This document shows, piece by piece, positions 18,113 to 26,195 of a stretch of 64,000 nt of DNA; position 1 is the first letter of the stretch; each line of letters starts with the position of its first letter. The notes below the pieces were generated by a model that saw only the letters and a program-made list of their open reading frames with translations, was not told the origin of the DNA and ran no database searches. A program made the position numbers and the translations under genes. Source of the stretch: Aquibacillus albus (GTDB lineage: Bacteria > Bacillota > Bacilli > Bacillales > Amphibacillaceae); contig NZ_JAFBDR010000003.1 of the NCBI RefSeq assembly GCF_016908325.1, positions 244,741 to 308,740 of the forward strand. The letters run 5' to 3'.

Positions 18113-19234
18113 CTAAGTTTGTTGAATAACATTTGGGACGTGAATGTTTAAAGTTGTCCCATCTGAAGATGAAGAAATGTCCATGCTACCATTCACGAAT
18201 TCCAATCGCTCTCTCATACCACTAAGCCCATGGCCATCGGAAGTTTCTTCAATAGTAGTCATACCAACACCATTATCCTTTACTTTGATCAATAACTCAT
18301 CTAGTGATTGATTAATAATGATATGACAAGTTGTCGCTTGGCTATGCTTGACGACATTCGTTACTGCTTCTTTTAAACACATACTCAGTACATGCTCTAC
18401 AAATAGTGGTGTTTCCGTTAGATTTGTGTCTCCATCAACCTCAAAACCAATTTGTGCAGCATCTAAAATTTGTTTCACATGAACAAGCTCATCCTCTAAC
18501 CCTGTCCCTCTCATATCAGATACCATTTCACGGACTTCCTTTAAAGCAGTTCGAGCTGTTTGCTGGATATCATTAATTTCATTTTTGGCTGTAACCGGAT
18601 TTACAGTCACCAATTTGCTAGCTAAATCACTTTTCAAGCCAATCAGGGAAAGTTTTTGTCCGAGCGTATCATGTAAATCGCGTGCAATTCGCTGCCGCTC
18701 TTCAATGACCATTAATTGTGAAATTTTTTCATTAGCATCTTCTAATTGACCTTCAAGCTTTTCTCTTTTAATTCGATTATACATGTTAAACGGTAACAAA
18801 ATGACACCAATTAAACTAATAATAATAAAAGGTAATTGTTGAAAGTACATATCCATTTGGACAAAGAATCCAATTCCAATAACGGTAATTGTCGTAACAA
18901 GGTGGATGACGTATAAAGTAAGAAAACCAGCTTTGTTTTGGACATTCCCAATAAAAAACGCTAAAAACAACGAGAAATAAACATAACCAAAAACCCATGT
19001 CATCACGATATTAATTAACATATCGATACTAACCCATAAATATACCGACCAACCGCTAGAAAGAAACGATAACCGGTAGGATGTAAAAAATAAGACGGTC
19101 ATGACTATTCCAAAAACAATTTCCCACGTAGAGGATGCTCGAAATATAAAATAAAATGGCAGCATACAAAAAATGAGCCATATGTAAAAGCTAAGTCCTG
19201 TATTTTTAGGAAAGATATGAAACCAATTTTGCAT
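18113..19234 (-). CDS. desK: DesK-like thermosensor histidine kinase
   Basis: 373-residue membrane kinase/phosphatase. Residues about 15-150 contain five hydrophobic segments, the sensor that reads bilayer thickness in B. subtilis DesK. A coiled two-helix stalk leads to the DHp motif ERQRIARDLHDTLGQ with phospho-accepting His188, the same number as in B. subtilis DesK. A HATPase domain ends the protein (KEAVTNVVKHSQA, DNGVGM, GHGLSGMRERLE). It is co-transcribed with desR and lies downstream of the desaturase gene. Confidence 0.93.
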   Translation of the reverse strand: MQNWFHIFPKNTGLSFYIWLIFCMLPFYFIFRASSTWEIVFGIVMTVLFFTSYRLSFLSSGWSVYLWVSIDMLINIVMTWVFGYVYFSLFLAFFIGNVQNKAGFLTLYVIHLVTTITVIGIGFFVQMDMYFQQLPFIIISLIGVILLPFNMYNRIKREKLEGQLEDANEKISQLMVIEERQRIARDLHDTLGQKLSLIGLKSDLASKLVTVNPVTAKNEINDIQQTARTALKEVREMVSDMRGTGLEDELVHVKQILDAAQIGFEVDGDTNLTETPLFVEHVLSMCLKEAVTNVVKHSQATTCHIIINQSLDELLIKVKDNGVGMTTIEETSDGHGLSGMRERLEFVNGSMDISSSSDGTTLNIHVPNVIQQT

Positions 19235-19360
19235 AGGAATCTCCTTTAAGGCACCGAATTTTTTAAAACTTTGAGTGTAATATACGCACGGTTAAAGGTT
19301 TTACTCACAGCTTCGAACGCGTTACTAAATAACAATTTTACTATACTATATCACAGCGCC

Positions 19361-19390
19361 AGAAAAAAACCCTTCAAAACGAAGGGTTTA
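19361..19390 (-). terminator. Terminator of des
   Basis: AAACCCTTC / GAAGGGTTTTTTT on the minus strand, overlapping the des stop codon. It separates des from desKR. Confidence 0.85.
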
Positions 19391-20416
19391 CTTATCTGAT
19401 ATTGGTTGTAAGCTTGGCTTTTCCATTAACTTTTTCACTTCTCTAAAACTTACAAATGTTTTATTCTTTTCATCATATAAACGAAAACGTATAGACTCAA
19501 GACTAGACGCAAGTGTGATTGTCGTAGCCTTTTGTAATGGTGGAGTAGATTCATGTGCTTTTTCCAAATGATAGTTTGGTACTCTCGGACTTAAATGGTG
19601 CACGTGGTGGAAACCAATATTACCTGTAAGCCACTGCATGATTTTTGGCAGCTTGTAATAGGAGCTACCATCAACAGCAGCCTTTACATAGTCCCACTCA
19701 TCTTCATTTTCAAAATAAGAATCCTCAAATTGGTGCTGAACATAAAATAGCCAAATTCCAAGGACGCCGGATACAAAAAGAATAGGAAGCTGGATCATTA
19801 ACAACGCCTGCCAACCAATCGTCCATATCAATAGTGCATAAATAAGAACAATCGAAACATTAATGAAGTAGGTATTCATCCGTTCTTTTCGTTTCGCACC
19901 TTTTCGATTAAAACGATTTTCAACACAGAAAAGAAAGATTGGGCCTAATCCAAACATGACAACCGGATTACGGTAAAGACGATAGGATAACCTTGTCCAA
20001 AAAGACGCGTTGATATATTCATTAACCGTCATAGTCCAAATATCTCCTGTACCTCGTTTATCTAAATTACCGCTCGTTGCATGGTGGATTGCGTGGCTTC
20101 GTTTCCACTTTTCAAAAGCAAAATGAGTGATGATCCCAGTAATTGTCCCAAGAATTCGATTAGCTTTTGGATTTTTAAAAAAAGATTGATGTGCACAGTC
20201 ATGGAAAATAATAAACATTCGCACGATAAGCCCTGCTGCAACAAATGATAAGGCAAGACTTAACCAAATCGAAATACTTAAGCTTTGATAGGAAAGGAAC
20301 CAAAGCAAGAAAAATGGTGGTATCGTATTAAAAAGTTGTTTGATGCTCGATTTTGAATTAGCTTTTTCAAAAGGTTTCATATTTTTTTTCAATTCTAATT
20401 GTTTTTGTTTACTCAT
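19388..20416 (-). CDS. des: Membrane acyl-lipid fatty acid desaturase
   Basis: 342-residue integral membrane di-iron desaturase that introduces a cis double bond into phospholipid acyl chains. Three histidine boxes are present: HDCAH at 72-76, HAIHH at 108-112 and HHVHH at about 271. Hydrophobic segments flank them as in B. subtilis Delta5-Des (about 350 residues). The adjacent desKR genes strongly support cold- or order-induced expression. ATG preceded by AGGAGG. Regiospecificity cannot be read from sequence. Confidence 0.93.
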   Translation of the reverse strand: MSKQKQLELKKNMKPFEKANSKSSIKQLFNTIPPFFLLWFLSYQSLSISIWLSLALSFVAAGLIVRMFIIFHDCAHQSFFKNPKANRILGTITGIITHFAFEKWKRSHAIHHATSGNLDKRGTGDIWTMTVNEYINASFWTRLSYRLYRNPVVMFGLGPIFLFCVENRFNRKGAKRKERMNTYFINVSIVLIYALLIWTIGWQALLMIQLPILFVSGVLGIWLFYVQHQFEDSYFENEDEWDYVKAAVDGSSYYKLPKIMQWLTGNIGFHHVHHLSPRVPNYHLEKAHESTPPLQKATTITLASSLESIRFRLYDEKNKTFVSFREVKKLMEKPSLQPISDK

Positions 20417-20505
20417 GTTTTAGCCTCCTACACATCCTAGTTGTAAGTATCTCCATCATAGAAGAAAGGAGCAAAGGAAAGAAGTCATATTCGTCAGTAA
20501 GCATG

Positions 20506-20521
20506 CATGACAAATGTCATG
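20506..20521. promoter_or_regulatory. Candidate DesR operator upstream of des
   Basis: CATGACAAATGTCATG: 7-bp inverted arms with a 2-nt spacer, about 90 bp upstream of the des start. Position and symmetry suit a response-regulator site. It resembles the TGACA/TGTCA-containing sites I recall for B. subtilis des. Confidence 0.55.
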
Positions 20522-20558
20522 TACTGCAAAAAAATTACCTAGCGATTACCATTTATAG

Positions 20559-20587
20559 TTGACAAATTCTAATATGTTAACTAAAAT
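20559..20587 (+). promoter_or_regulatory. SigA promoter of bioYB
   Basis: TTGACA, 17-nt spacer, TAAAAT. The -10 hexamer lies inside the BirA operator. Confidence 0.75.
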
Positions 20588-20604
20588 TTTTATTGGTTAA
20601 CATA
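20573..20604. promoter_or_regulatory. BirA (biotin repressor) operator
   Basis: Inverted arms TATGTTAAC and GGTTAACATA separated by 13 nt, matching the TGTTAAC-N-GTTAACA operator of Firmicute BirA. It overlaps the promoter of bioY-bioB, so biotinyl-AMP-bound BirA should block it. Confidence 0.85.
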
Positions 20605-20638
20605 CTTAGTTACATAAAATTTTCAGGAGGGAATTGTT

Positions 20639-21238
20639 TTGACTTTTAAAAAAATTACACCACTAGAAATAACGATGGGAAGTCTTTTTGTAGCCATGAT
20701 GGCAGTAGGGGCAAACATAACATCGATTGCACCGTTTATGGTTGTAGGTGGAGTACCAATTACATTACAAACGTTCTTCGCCATTTTAGCAGGACTTGTA
20801 CTCGGAAGTCGCCTAGGTGCTTTTTCGATGTTAGTTTACATGCTATTAGGTTTAGCAGGGACTCCCATTTTCGCTCAATTTAAAGGTGGAGCATCTGTTA
20901 TTTTAACACCAACATTCGGATTTATTCTATCATTTATTCTTGTTGCCTTTATAGTTGGTAAGCTAATTGAATCAAATCGTGGATTTCGTATGTACATCAT
21001 CGCTGGACTAACAGGAATGGTCATCAATTATCTTTTCGGAACAAACTGGATGTATGCGGCATATCGTTTATGGTTTGAAGCGCCAGAAGGATTATCCTAT
21101 GCTTTGGTTTGGTCATGGATGGTCGCTCCTCTTCCAAAGGACATTATTCTATCTGTTTTTGCTGGTATTTTTGCATTTCGCCTGGAGAAAAGAGTTCTAT
21201 CTCGTAGTAAGTTCCGCTTACAAGGAAAGGCTAGTTAA
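20639..21238 (+). CDS. bioY: Biotin transporter S component BioY
   Basis: 199-residue membrane protein with about six hydrophobic helices, the ECF-type biotin-binding component. Characteristic sequence: GGVPITLQTFFAILAGLVLG at about 37, YMLLGLAGTPIFAQFKGG at about 67, and the region near 120 (GLTGMVINYLFGTNW). It would take up biotin with a shared EcfAA'T energiser encoded elsewhere. TTG start, AGGAGGG 8 nt upstream. First gene of the bioY-bioB operon. Confidence 0.92.
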   Translation: MTFKKITPLEITMGSLFVAMMAVGANITSIAPFMVVGGVPITLQTFFAILAGLVLGSRLGAFSMLVYMLLGLAGTPIFAQFKGGASVILTPTFGFILSFILVAFIVGKLIESNRGFRMYIIAGLTGMVINYLFGTNWMYAAYRLWFEAPEGLSYALVWSWMVAPLPKDIILSVFAGIFAFRLEKRVLSRSKFRLQGKAS

Positions 21239-21240
21239 GG

Positions 21241-22242
21241 ATGCAGAAAAACGACAATTGGATTGTCCTTGCTGAACGCGTTATCAACGGATATGAATTA
21301 AATGAAAGGGAAGCCCTTTCTATACTAGAATGTCCAGATGAAAATTTGCTTGATTTGTTAACTAGTGCTTATAAAATTCGGAAGCATTATTTTCAAAACA
21401 AAGTAAAGCTGAATATGATTATCAACACGAAAACGGGTTTCTGCCCTGAAAACTGTGGGTATTGCGCACAATCTATTGATTCAAAAGCTCCAATACAAAA
21501 ATACCGTATGATGGATAAAGCTTCGATTGTTAAGGGAGCGGAACAAGCTCATCAGCTACACGCAGGTACGTACTGCATTGTTGCAAGTGGACGTGGCCCC
21601 ACAAATCGTGAGTTAAAGGAAGTAACAGCTGCAGTAAAGGAAATTAAAGAAAACTACAACATGAAAATATGTGCCTGTCTAGGACTGTTAAACACGGAAC
21701 AGGCTCAAGTATTAAAGGATGCTGGTGTTGATCGGTATAACCACAATATAAACACCTCAGAAAATCACCATGATCAGATTACTACTACACATACATACCA
21801 AGACAGAGTTAACACGGTTAGCAAAGTAAAAGATGTAAAGATTTCTCCATGCTCGGGTGTTATTGTAGGAATGAAAGAATCTAAGTACGACGTCATTCAA
21901 ATGGCGACTGCCTTACGAGAGCTAGATGCTGACTCGATTCCTGTCAACTTCCTTCACGCCATTGATGGGACTGCATTAGAGGGAACAAATGAGCTAACGC
22001 CAAATTATTGTTTAAAGGTGTTATGTCTATTCCGCTTCATTAATCCTACCAAAGAAATTCGAGTGTCAGGAGGACGTGAAGTTAATTTACGGAGTCTACA
22101 AGCTCTAAGTCTTTATGCAGCCAATTCCATTTTTGTTGGCGATTACTTAACAACAAGCGGTCAAGAAGGTACGACAGATCACCAAATGATTAAGGACTTA
22201 GGATTTGAGATAGAATACGAAACAAAAGATATAGTTACTTAA
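21241..22242 (+). CDS. bioB: Biotin synthase
   Basis: 333-residue radical SAM enzyme that inserts sulfur into dethiobiotin. The 4Fe-4S/SAM motif is Cys68-Cys72-Cys75 in FCPENCGYC, followed by YRMMDKASIVKGAEQA and the 2Fe-2S ligand region (CACLGLL; Cys near 142 and CSG near 202). It starts 2 bp after the bioY stop and so depends on bioY translation or transcript. No other bio genes lie nearby, so dethiobiotin must be made elsewhere or imported. Confidence 0.95.
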   Translation: MQKNDNWIVLAERVINGYELNEREALSILECPDENLLDLLTSAYKIRKHYFQNKVKLNMIINTKTGFCPENCGYCAQSIDSKAPIQKYRMMDKASIVKGAEQAHQLHAGTYCIVASGRGPTNRELKEVTAAVKEIKENYNMKICACLGLLNTEQAQVLKDAGVDRYNHNINTSENHHDQITTTHTYQDRVNTVSKVKDVKISPCSGVIVGMKESKYDVIQMATALRELDADSIPVNFLHAIDGTALEGTNELTPNYCLKVLCLFRFINPTKEIRVSGGREVNLRSLQALSLYAANSIFVGDYLTTSGQEGTTDHQMIKDLGFEIEYETKDIVT

Positions 22243-22246
22243 ATGG

Positions 22247-22272
22247 AAAGACTCGTTAACTGCGAGTCTTTT
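22247..22272 (+). terminator. Terminator of bioYB
   Basis: AAAGACTCG / CGAGTCTTTTT stem-loop just after the bioB stop. Confidence 0.85.
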
Positions 22273-22490
22273 TGCCGTTTTAAAATTAATTTTCACTGAA
22301 TGATTAACCCCATTTATCCGCTATTTATCGAGTAGGCTTCTTGACCACCTTGTTATAAATGCTTTCAACTGTGGAGAAAATGTTAAGTGGGTGGTAAAGT
22401 TTCTTAACGAATTTTTAAACTTTAGATATTTTAGAATAATGCTTTTTCCACTAGTCCCCTTTTTACCCATCACAAAGGAGAAATGATGCA

Positions 22491-23585
22491 ATGATTCGAA
22501 TATCAAGCATACAATTATTTTCACTCATATTAGCCTTTGAGGTAGGCAGTACCACTTTATTTGCCTTAGGTATAGGGGCAGGACAGGATGCATGGATTGT
22601 TGTTTTATTCGCATTTCTTGTTGGTTTAATTCTATTGATAGTTTATACGCAATTTCCTAAATATTACCCGTATCAAAATTTTGCTGGAATATTAGAAGGT
22701 GCCATGGGAAAGAAAATAGCAAAACCATTACTTTTTCTTTTTGCATTATATTTCTATAGTCAGGCCACCCACAATTTTTATGAATTTGGCGTACTGATCA
22801 AAATGACAGCATTGCCAAGAACTCCACTTATAGTCATTTTATATATGTTTATTTTTGTCATTATTTATATTCTTTGTCTGGGGTTTGAGGTTCTAGCACG
22901 GACAGCAGAAATTTTTGTCCCTTATTTAATCCTTTTCTTAGTTGCTACCTATATAATTATGTTTTTTTCCGGTAACTTTGATCTTGGTCATCTCCTACCT
23001 ATTTTAGGTGATGGAATAAAACCTGTTCTAGGTGAGGTTCATACAGTAATTGGATTTCCATTCGGAGAAATGGTTGTGTTTCTTATGTTTTGGCACTACG
23101 TTCGAGAACAACAAGCCGTCCGTAAAATAGCAGTTCTTTCTGTTAGCGTATCTACACTTTTACTTATCACTTCTTTAATCGTAATTATTTCTGTTTTAGG
23201 ACCAGAATTAGCTGCATATACAGAAATCCCTTTGTTAGAAACCTTAATTTCCGTAAATATTGCTAATGTTATTACAAACTTAGATAGCATTAGTGTTTTT
23301 ATTATATTTATTGGTGGTTTCTTTAAAACTGCCCTGCACTTTTCAGGGTTTTGTTTAGCGTTCAGCTGGCTGTTTAATCATAAAAACAAAAACCAAAGGT
23401 GGGTCATCACTATTTTCGCCATTCTTTTGCCACTATTTTCCGTTTACCGATTTGATGGACTTGATGATCAAAGGTGGAAAGGCTTGGAGGGGGGAGTTTT
23501 GAGTATATTACTTTTTTCCTTCCTTCCTGTTTTATTACTATTGCTTATTATGCTAAAAAGAAAAACCTCCTCGAAAGGAGTATGA
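22491..23585 (+). CDS. Spore germination receptor B subunit (GerKB/YndE family), copy 1
   Basis: 364-residue amino acid permease-like (APC superfamily) membrane protein with about ten hydrophobic helices. In germinant receptors the B subunit binds the nutrient. Family features are the N-terminal ISSIQLFSLILAFEVGSTTLF and the central FEVLARTAEIFVPYL. RBS AAAGGAG 10 nt before ATG. It is the first of two tandem copies sharing over three quarters of residues, including their upstream DNA. The A and C genes that complete a receptor lie 1.4 kb away on the other strand. Confidence 0.9.
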   Translation: MIRISSIQLFSLILAFEVGSTTLFALGIGAGQDAWIVVLFAFLVGLILLIVYTQFPKYYPYQNFAGILEGAMGKKIAKPLLFLFALYFYSQATHNFYEFGVLIKMTALPRTPLIVILYMFIFVIIYILCLGFEVLARTAEIFVPYLILFLVATYIIMFFSGNFDLGHLLPILGDGIKPVLGEVHTVIGFPFGEMVVFLMFWHYVREQQAVRKIAVLSVSVSTLLLITSLIVIISVLGPELAAYTEIPLLETLISVNIANVITNLDSISVFIIFIGGFFKTALHFSGFCLAFSWLFNHKNKNQRWVITIFAILLPLFSVYRFDGLDDQRWKGLEGGVLSILLFSFLPVLLLLLIMLKRKTSSKGV

Positions 23586-23726
23586 TGTTGTTATTAAACG
23601 TTGAAAGGTAGTTTGTTATAACTCCTTACAATAGTGGAGAAAATGTTAAGTGGGTGGGTAAAGAATTTTTAACCGTTAGATATCGGATTGAAAAGTCCCC
23701 TATCCTCCCAAAGGAGAAATGATGCC

Positions 23727-24815
23727 ATGATTCGAATATCAAGCATACAATTATTTTCACTCATATTAGCCTTTGAGGTCGGCAGTACAACCTTATTTGC
23801 CTTAGGTATAGGGGCAAAGCAAGATGCATGGATTGTCATTCTGCTCGCATTTCTTGTTGGTTTATGCCTATTAGTGGTTTATACGCAAATCGCTAAATAT
23901 TACCCGAATAAAAACTTTGCTGAGATATTAAATGATGCACTAGGGTCAAAAGTAGCCAAACCATTACTTTTTCTTTTTGCTTTATATTTCTTAAGTGTTG
24001 CAACGCACAATTTTTATGAATTTGGTGCACTGATTAATATGACGGCATTACCTAGAACTCCATTATTAGTTATTTTATATTTGTTTATTTTTGTCGTCAT
24101 TTATATCCTTAGTCTAGGGTTTGAAGTTCTTGCACGAACAGCAGAAATTTTAGTCCCTTATTTACTGCTGTTCTTAATAGCTACTTATATAATTATGGTT
24201 TTATCCGGTAACTTTGATCTTGGTCATCTACTACCTGTTTTAGGTGATGGAATTAAACCTCTTTTAAGAGAGGTTCATACAGTAATTGCATTTCCATTCG
24301 GAGAAATGGTTTTGTTTCTCATGTTTTGGCACTACGTTCGAGAACAACAAGCCATTCGTAAGGTAGCAGTTCTTTCTGTTAGTGTATCTACACTTCTACT
24401 TATCACTTCTTTAATCGTAATTATTTCTGTTTTAGGACCAGAATTAGCTGCAAATACAGAAATCCCTTTGTTAGAAACCTTAATTTCCGTAAATATTGCT
24501 AATATTATTACAAACTTAGATAGCATTGGTGTTTTTATTATATTTATTGGTGGTTTTTTTAAAACTGCTTTACATTTTTTTGGGTCCTGCTTAGCAATAA
24601 AGTGGATACTCCAAGTTAAAAATCACACATGGATTGTCTCTCTTCTTGGTCTTCTTTTACCATTGATTTCTGTTTTACGATTTAATGGATTGGACGACCA
24701 AAGATGGAAAGGGTTAGAGGGGGTTATTTACAGTATTTTACTCTTTTCTTTTCTTCCCGTTTTATTACTATTGCTTATTATAATAAAAAGAAAAATCTCT
24801 TCGAAAGGAGATTGA
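23727..24815 (+). CDS. Spore germination receptor B subunit (GerKB/YndE family), copy 2
   Basis: 362-residue paralogue of the preceding gene. Residues 1-30 and 205-285 are almost identical to copy 1, while the middle and the last 80 residues differ more. Start set at the ATG after AAAGGAG, not the upstream TTG in frame. The 100 bp before it repeats the leader of copy 1 (GTGGAGAAAATGTTAAGTGG ... AAAGGAGAAATGATGC), showing a direct duplication. Differences in the membrane region could give the two copies different germinant specificity. Confidence 0.9.
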   Translation: MIRISSIQLFSLILAFEVGSTTLFALGIGAKQDAWIVILLAFLVGLCLLVVYTQIAKYYPNKNFAEILNDALGSKVAKPLLFLFALYFLSVATHNFYEFGALINMTALPRTPLLVILYLFIFVVIYILSLGFEVLARTAEILVPYLLLFLIATYIIMVLSGNFDLGHLLPVLGDGIKPLLREVHTVIAFPFGEMVLFLMFWHYVREQQAIRKVAVLSVSVSTLLLITSLIVIISVLGPELAANTEIPLLETLISVNIANIITNLDSIGVFIIFIGGFFKTALHFFGSCLAIKWILQVKNHTWIVSLLGLLLPLISVLRFNGLDDQRWKGLEGVIYSILLFSFLPVLLLLLIIIKRKISSKGD

Positions 24816-24817
24816 GA

Positions 24818-24952
24818 TTGTTGAACGATTTTGTATCAGTTTTAAAAGCAGATCCTTTGTTAGCTTTTTTGTTAATCGGCGGTAGTCTCTATGCATTAAT
24901 TCTTTTATTGATGATTATCTTTTACTTATTTAAGCTACTGTTAAATCGTTAA
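24818..24952 (+). CDS. 44-residue single-helix membrane protein in ger locus (candidate D-type subunit)
   Basis: Starts with TTG (24818 or the next codon 24821), 3-6 bp after the B2 stop, with AAAGGAG about 8 nt upstream. The product has a hydrophobic helix from about residue 15 to 38 (LLAFLLIGGSLYALILLLMI). Small membrane proteins called D subunits are known in some ger operons and modulate receptor function, but those usually have two helices. This one has one, so the assignment is tentative. Confidence 0.6.
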   Translation: MLNDFVSVLKADPLLAFLLIGGSLYALILLLMIIFYLFKLLLNR

Positions 24953-24970
24953 CATCGAATATAAATATGT

Positions 24971-25001
24971 AAAAGTCCGCTACAATAGATAGCGGACTTT
25001 T
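24971..25001. terminator. Bidirectional terminator between convergent ger genes
   Basis: AAAAGTCCGCTA / TAGCGGACTTTT stem with A/T runs on both sides, between the small ORF and gerC. Confidence 0.85.
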
Positions 25002-25016
25002 GCATCCAACCTATTT

Positions 25017-26195
25017 TTATTCCTGAGGCTTAAACGGACCCTGTATTAATCCAGATCCTACTAAATCAACATTCACATTGAGAGTATATTCAACTTCTAC
25101 AAATTTATCAGACCAATTTTCCTTATATTTATCCCATTCCTTTGGATATTTCTTATTTAATGCTCTCCCAAATCCAAAAATATCGGATTCTAAATCCTGC
25201 TGCGCTTTATCTACAACCATTTTTATTTCCTTTTCGATTTCTTTTTCCGCTTCTTTTTCTATTTTCTTTAAATAATCTGTAACTTCTTTTCGACTCTTAA
25301 ATTCACCAGTTGCCTCTTGCCCAGTCACACGTGCTTTCTGATCTACTTGAATAGTGAAAGTTGGTTGATCCCCATTGTCAATTTGTGGTTTAATTTCAGC
25401 ATGTAATTCCTGCATTAAAATAGTTACATATTTGTCTTCCTCTAATAAAGACGGAAGAATTAAGGCACCTCTATTTCCAAATTCTCCTTCTGCTGTTACC
25501 CAGTTATAGCCTCTTGTTTCTGTTTGGTTTAAAAAACCTACTAGTTTGTCTTCTTTAAATACTGCACCACCAGAAAGTTTTACAAGTTCAGGAGGTGCCT
25601 TTTCTTCGTTATTTACTATTCGAGTTAATACCCCAGCTACCGGATCAATCCCTGCTCCCAAAACTTTTTTGTAATAATTGAGAACATCTGTAAAAGCAGC
25701 ATTATGCTCTGCATTCTCAATTAACGCATGTACAAAATCAGCCGGAATACGCGAAATATTATTTGCTTTTGTTTCGATAATACTTTTCGAACTCGAACCT
25801 TTTGCAATGGTAAGCCACACATAGCCACGGACTTCCTTTCCACGTTGAAACGCATCGATAACTGGAATCAACCCTTCTTTAGCTATCTCCTCACTAATAA
25901 CAATGACTTTATTATGAGCAAAAAAACTCTTCCGATCGATTGTTTCGTTCGCTTTGCGCATCACCTCTGAAATTGTTTTACCAGTTGTAGATACCATTAA
26001 ATATGGCCGATCAGGAGTTGGAGTTTGTGTGCTCTCTGCCGCAGGTCTTAAATACTGTGATGTAAGAATATATTCACCTGTTTCAGGATCCATATCAATA
26101 GCCATTGCTGCAACAATTCCCACTTCCGTTAATTCTCTTCTATCCCAACAACCGGTTAATAGAATAAGTGAGAGAACAATGATCCATACCTTCAA
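25017..26195 (-). CDS. Spore germination receptor C subunit (Ger(x)C lipoprotein)
   Basis: 392-residue lipoprotein. The lipobox LLTGC places the lipidated Cys at residue 16, followed by WDRRELTEVGIV, the family signature. The rest is the three-domain GerC fold, with a Lys/Glu-rich helix at about 305-345. It attaches to the inner spore membrane and is required for receptor function. TTG start overlaps the gerA stop by 4 nt, indicating translational coupling. Confidence 0.92.
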   Translation of the reverse strand: MKVWIIVLSLILLTGCWDRRELTEVGIVAAMAIDMDPETGEYILTSQYLRPAAESTQTPTPDRPYLMVSTTGKTISEVMRKANETIDRKSFFAHNKVIVISEEIAKEGLIPVIDAFQRGKEVRGYVWLTIAKGSSSKSIIETKANNISRIPADFVHALIENAEHNAAFTDVLNYYKKVLGAGIDPVAGVLTRIVNNEEKAPPELVKLSGGAVFKEDKLVGFLNQTETRGYNWVTAEGEFGNRGALILPSLLEEDKYVTILMQELHAEIKPQIDNGDQPTFTIQVDQKARVTGQEATGEFKSRKEVTDYLKKIEKEAEKEIEKEIKMVVDKAQQDLESDIFGFGRALNKKYPKEWDKYKENWSDKFVEVEYTLNVNVDLVGSGLIQGPFKPQE

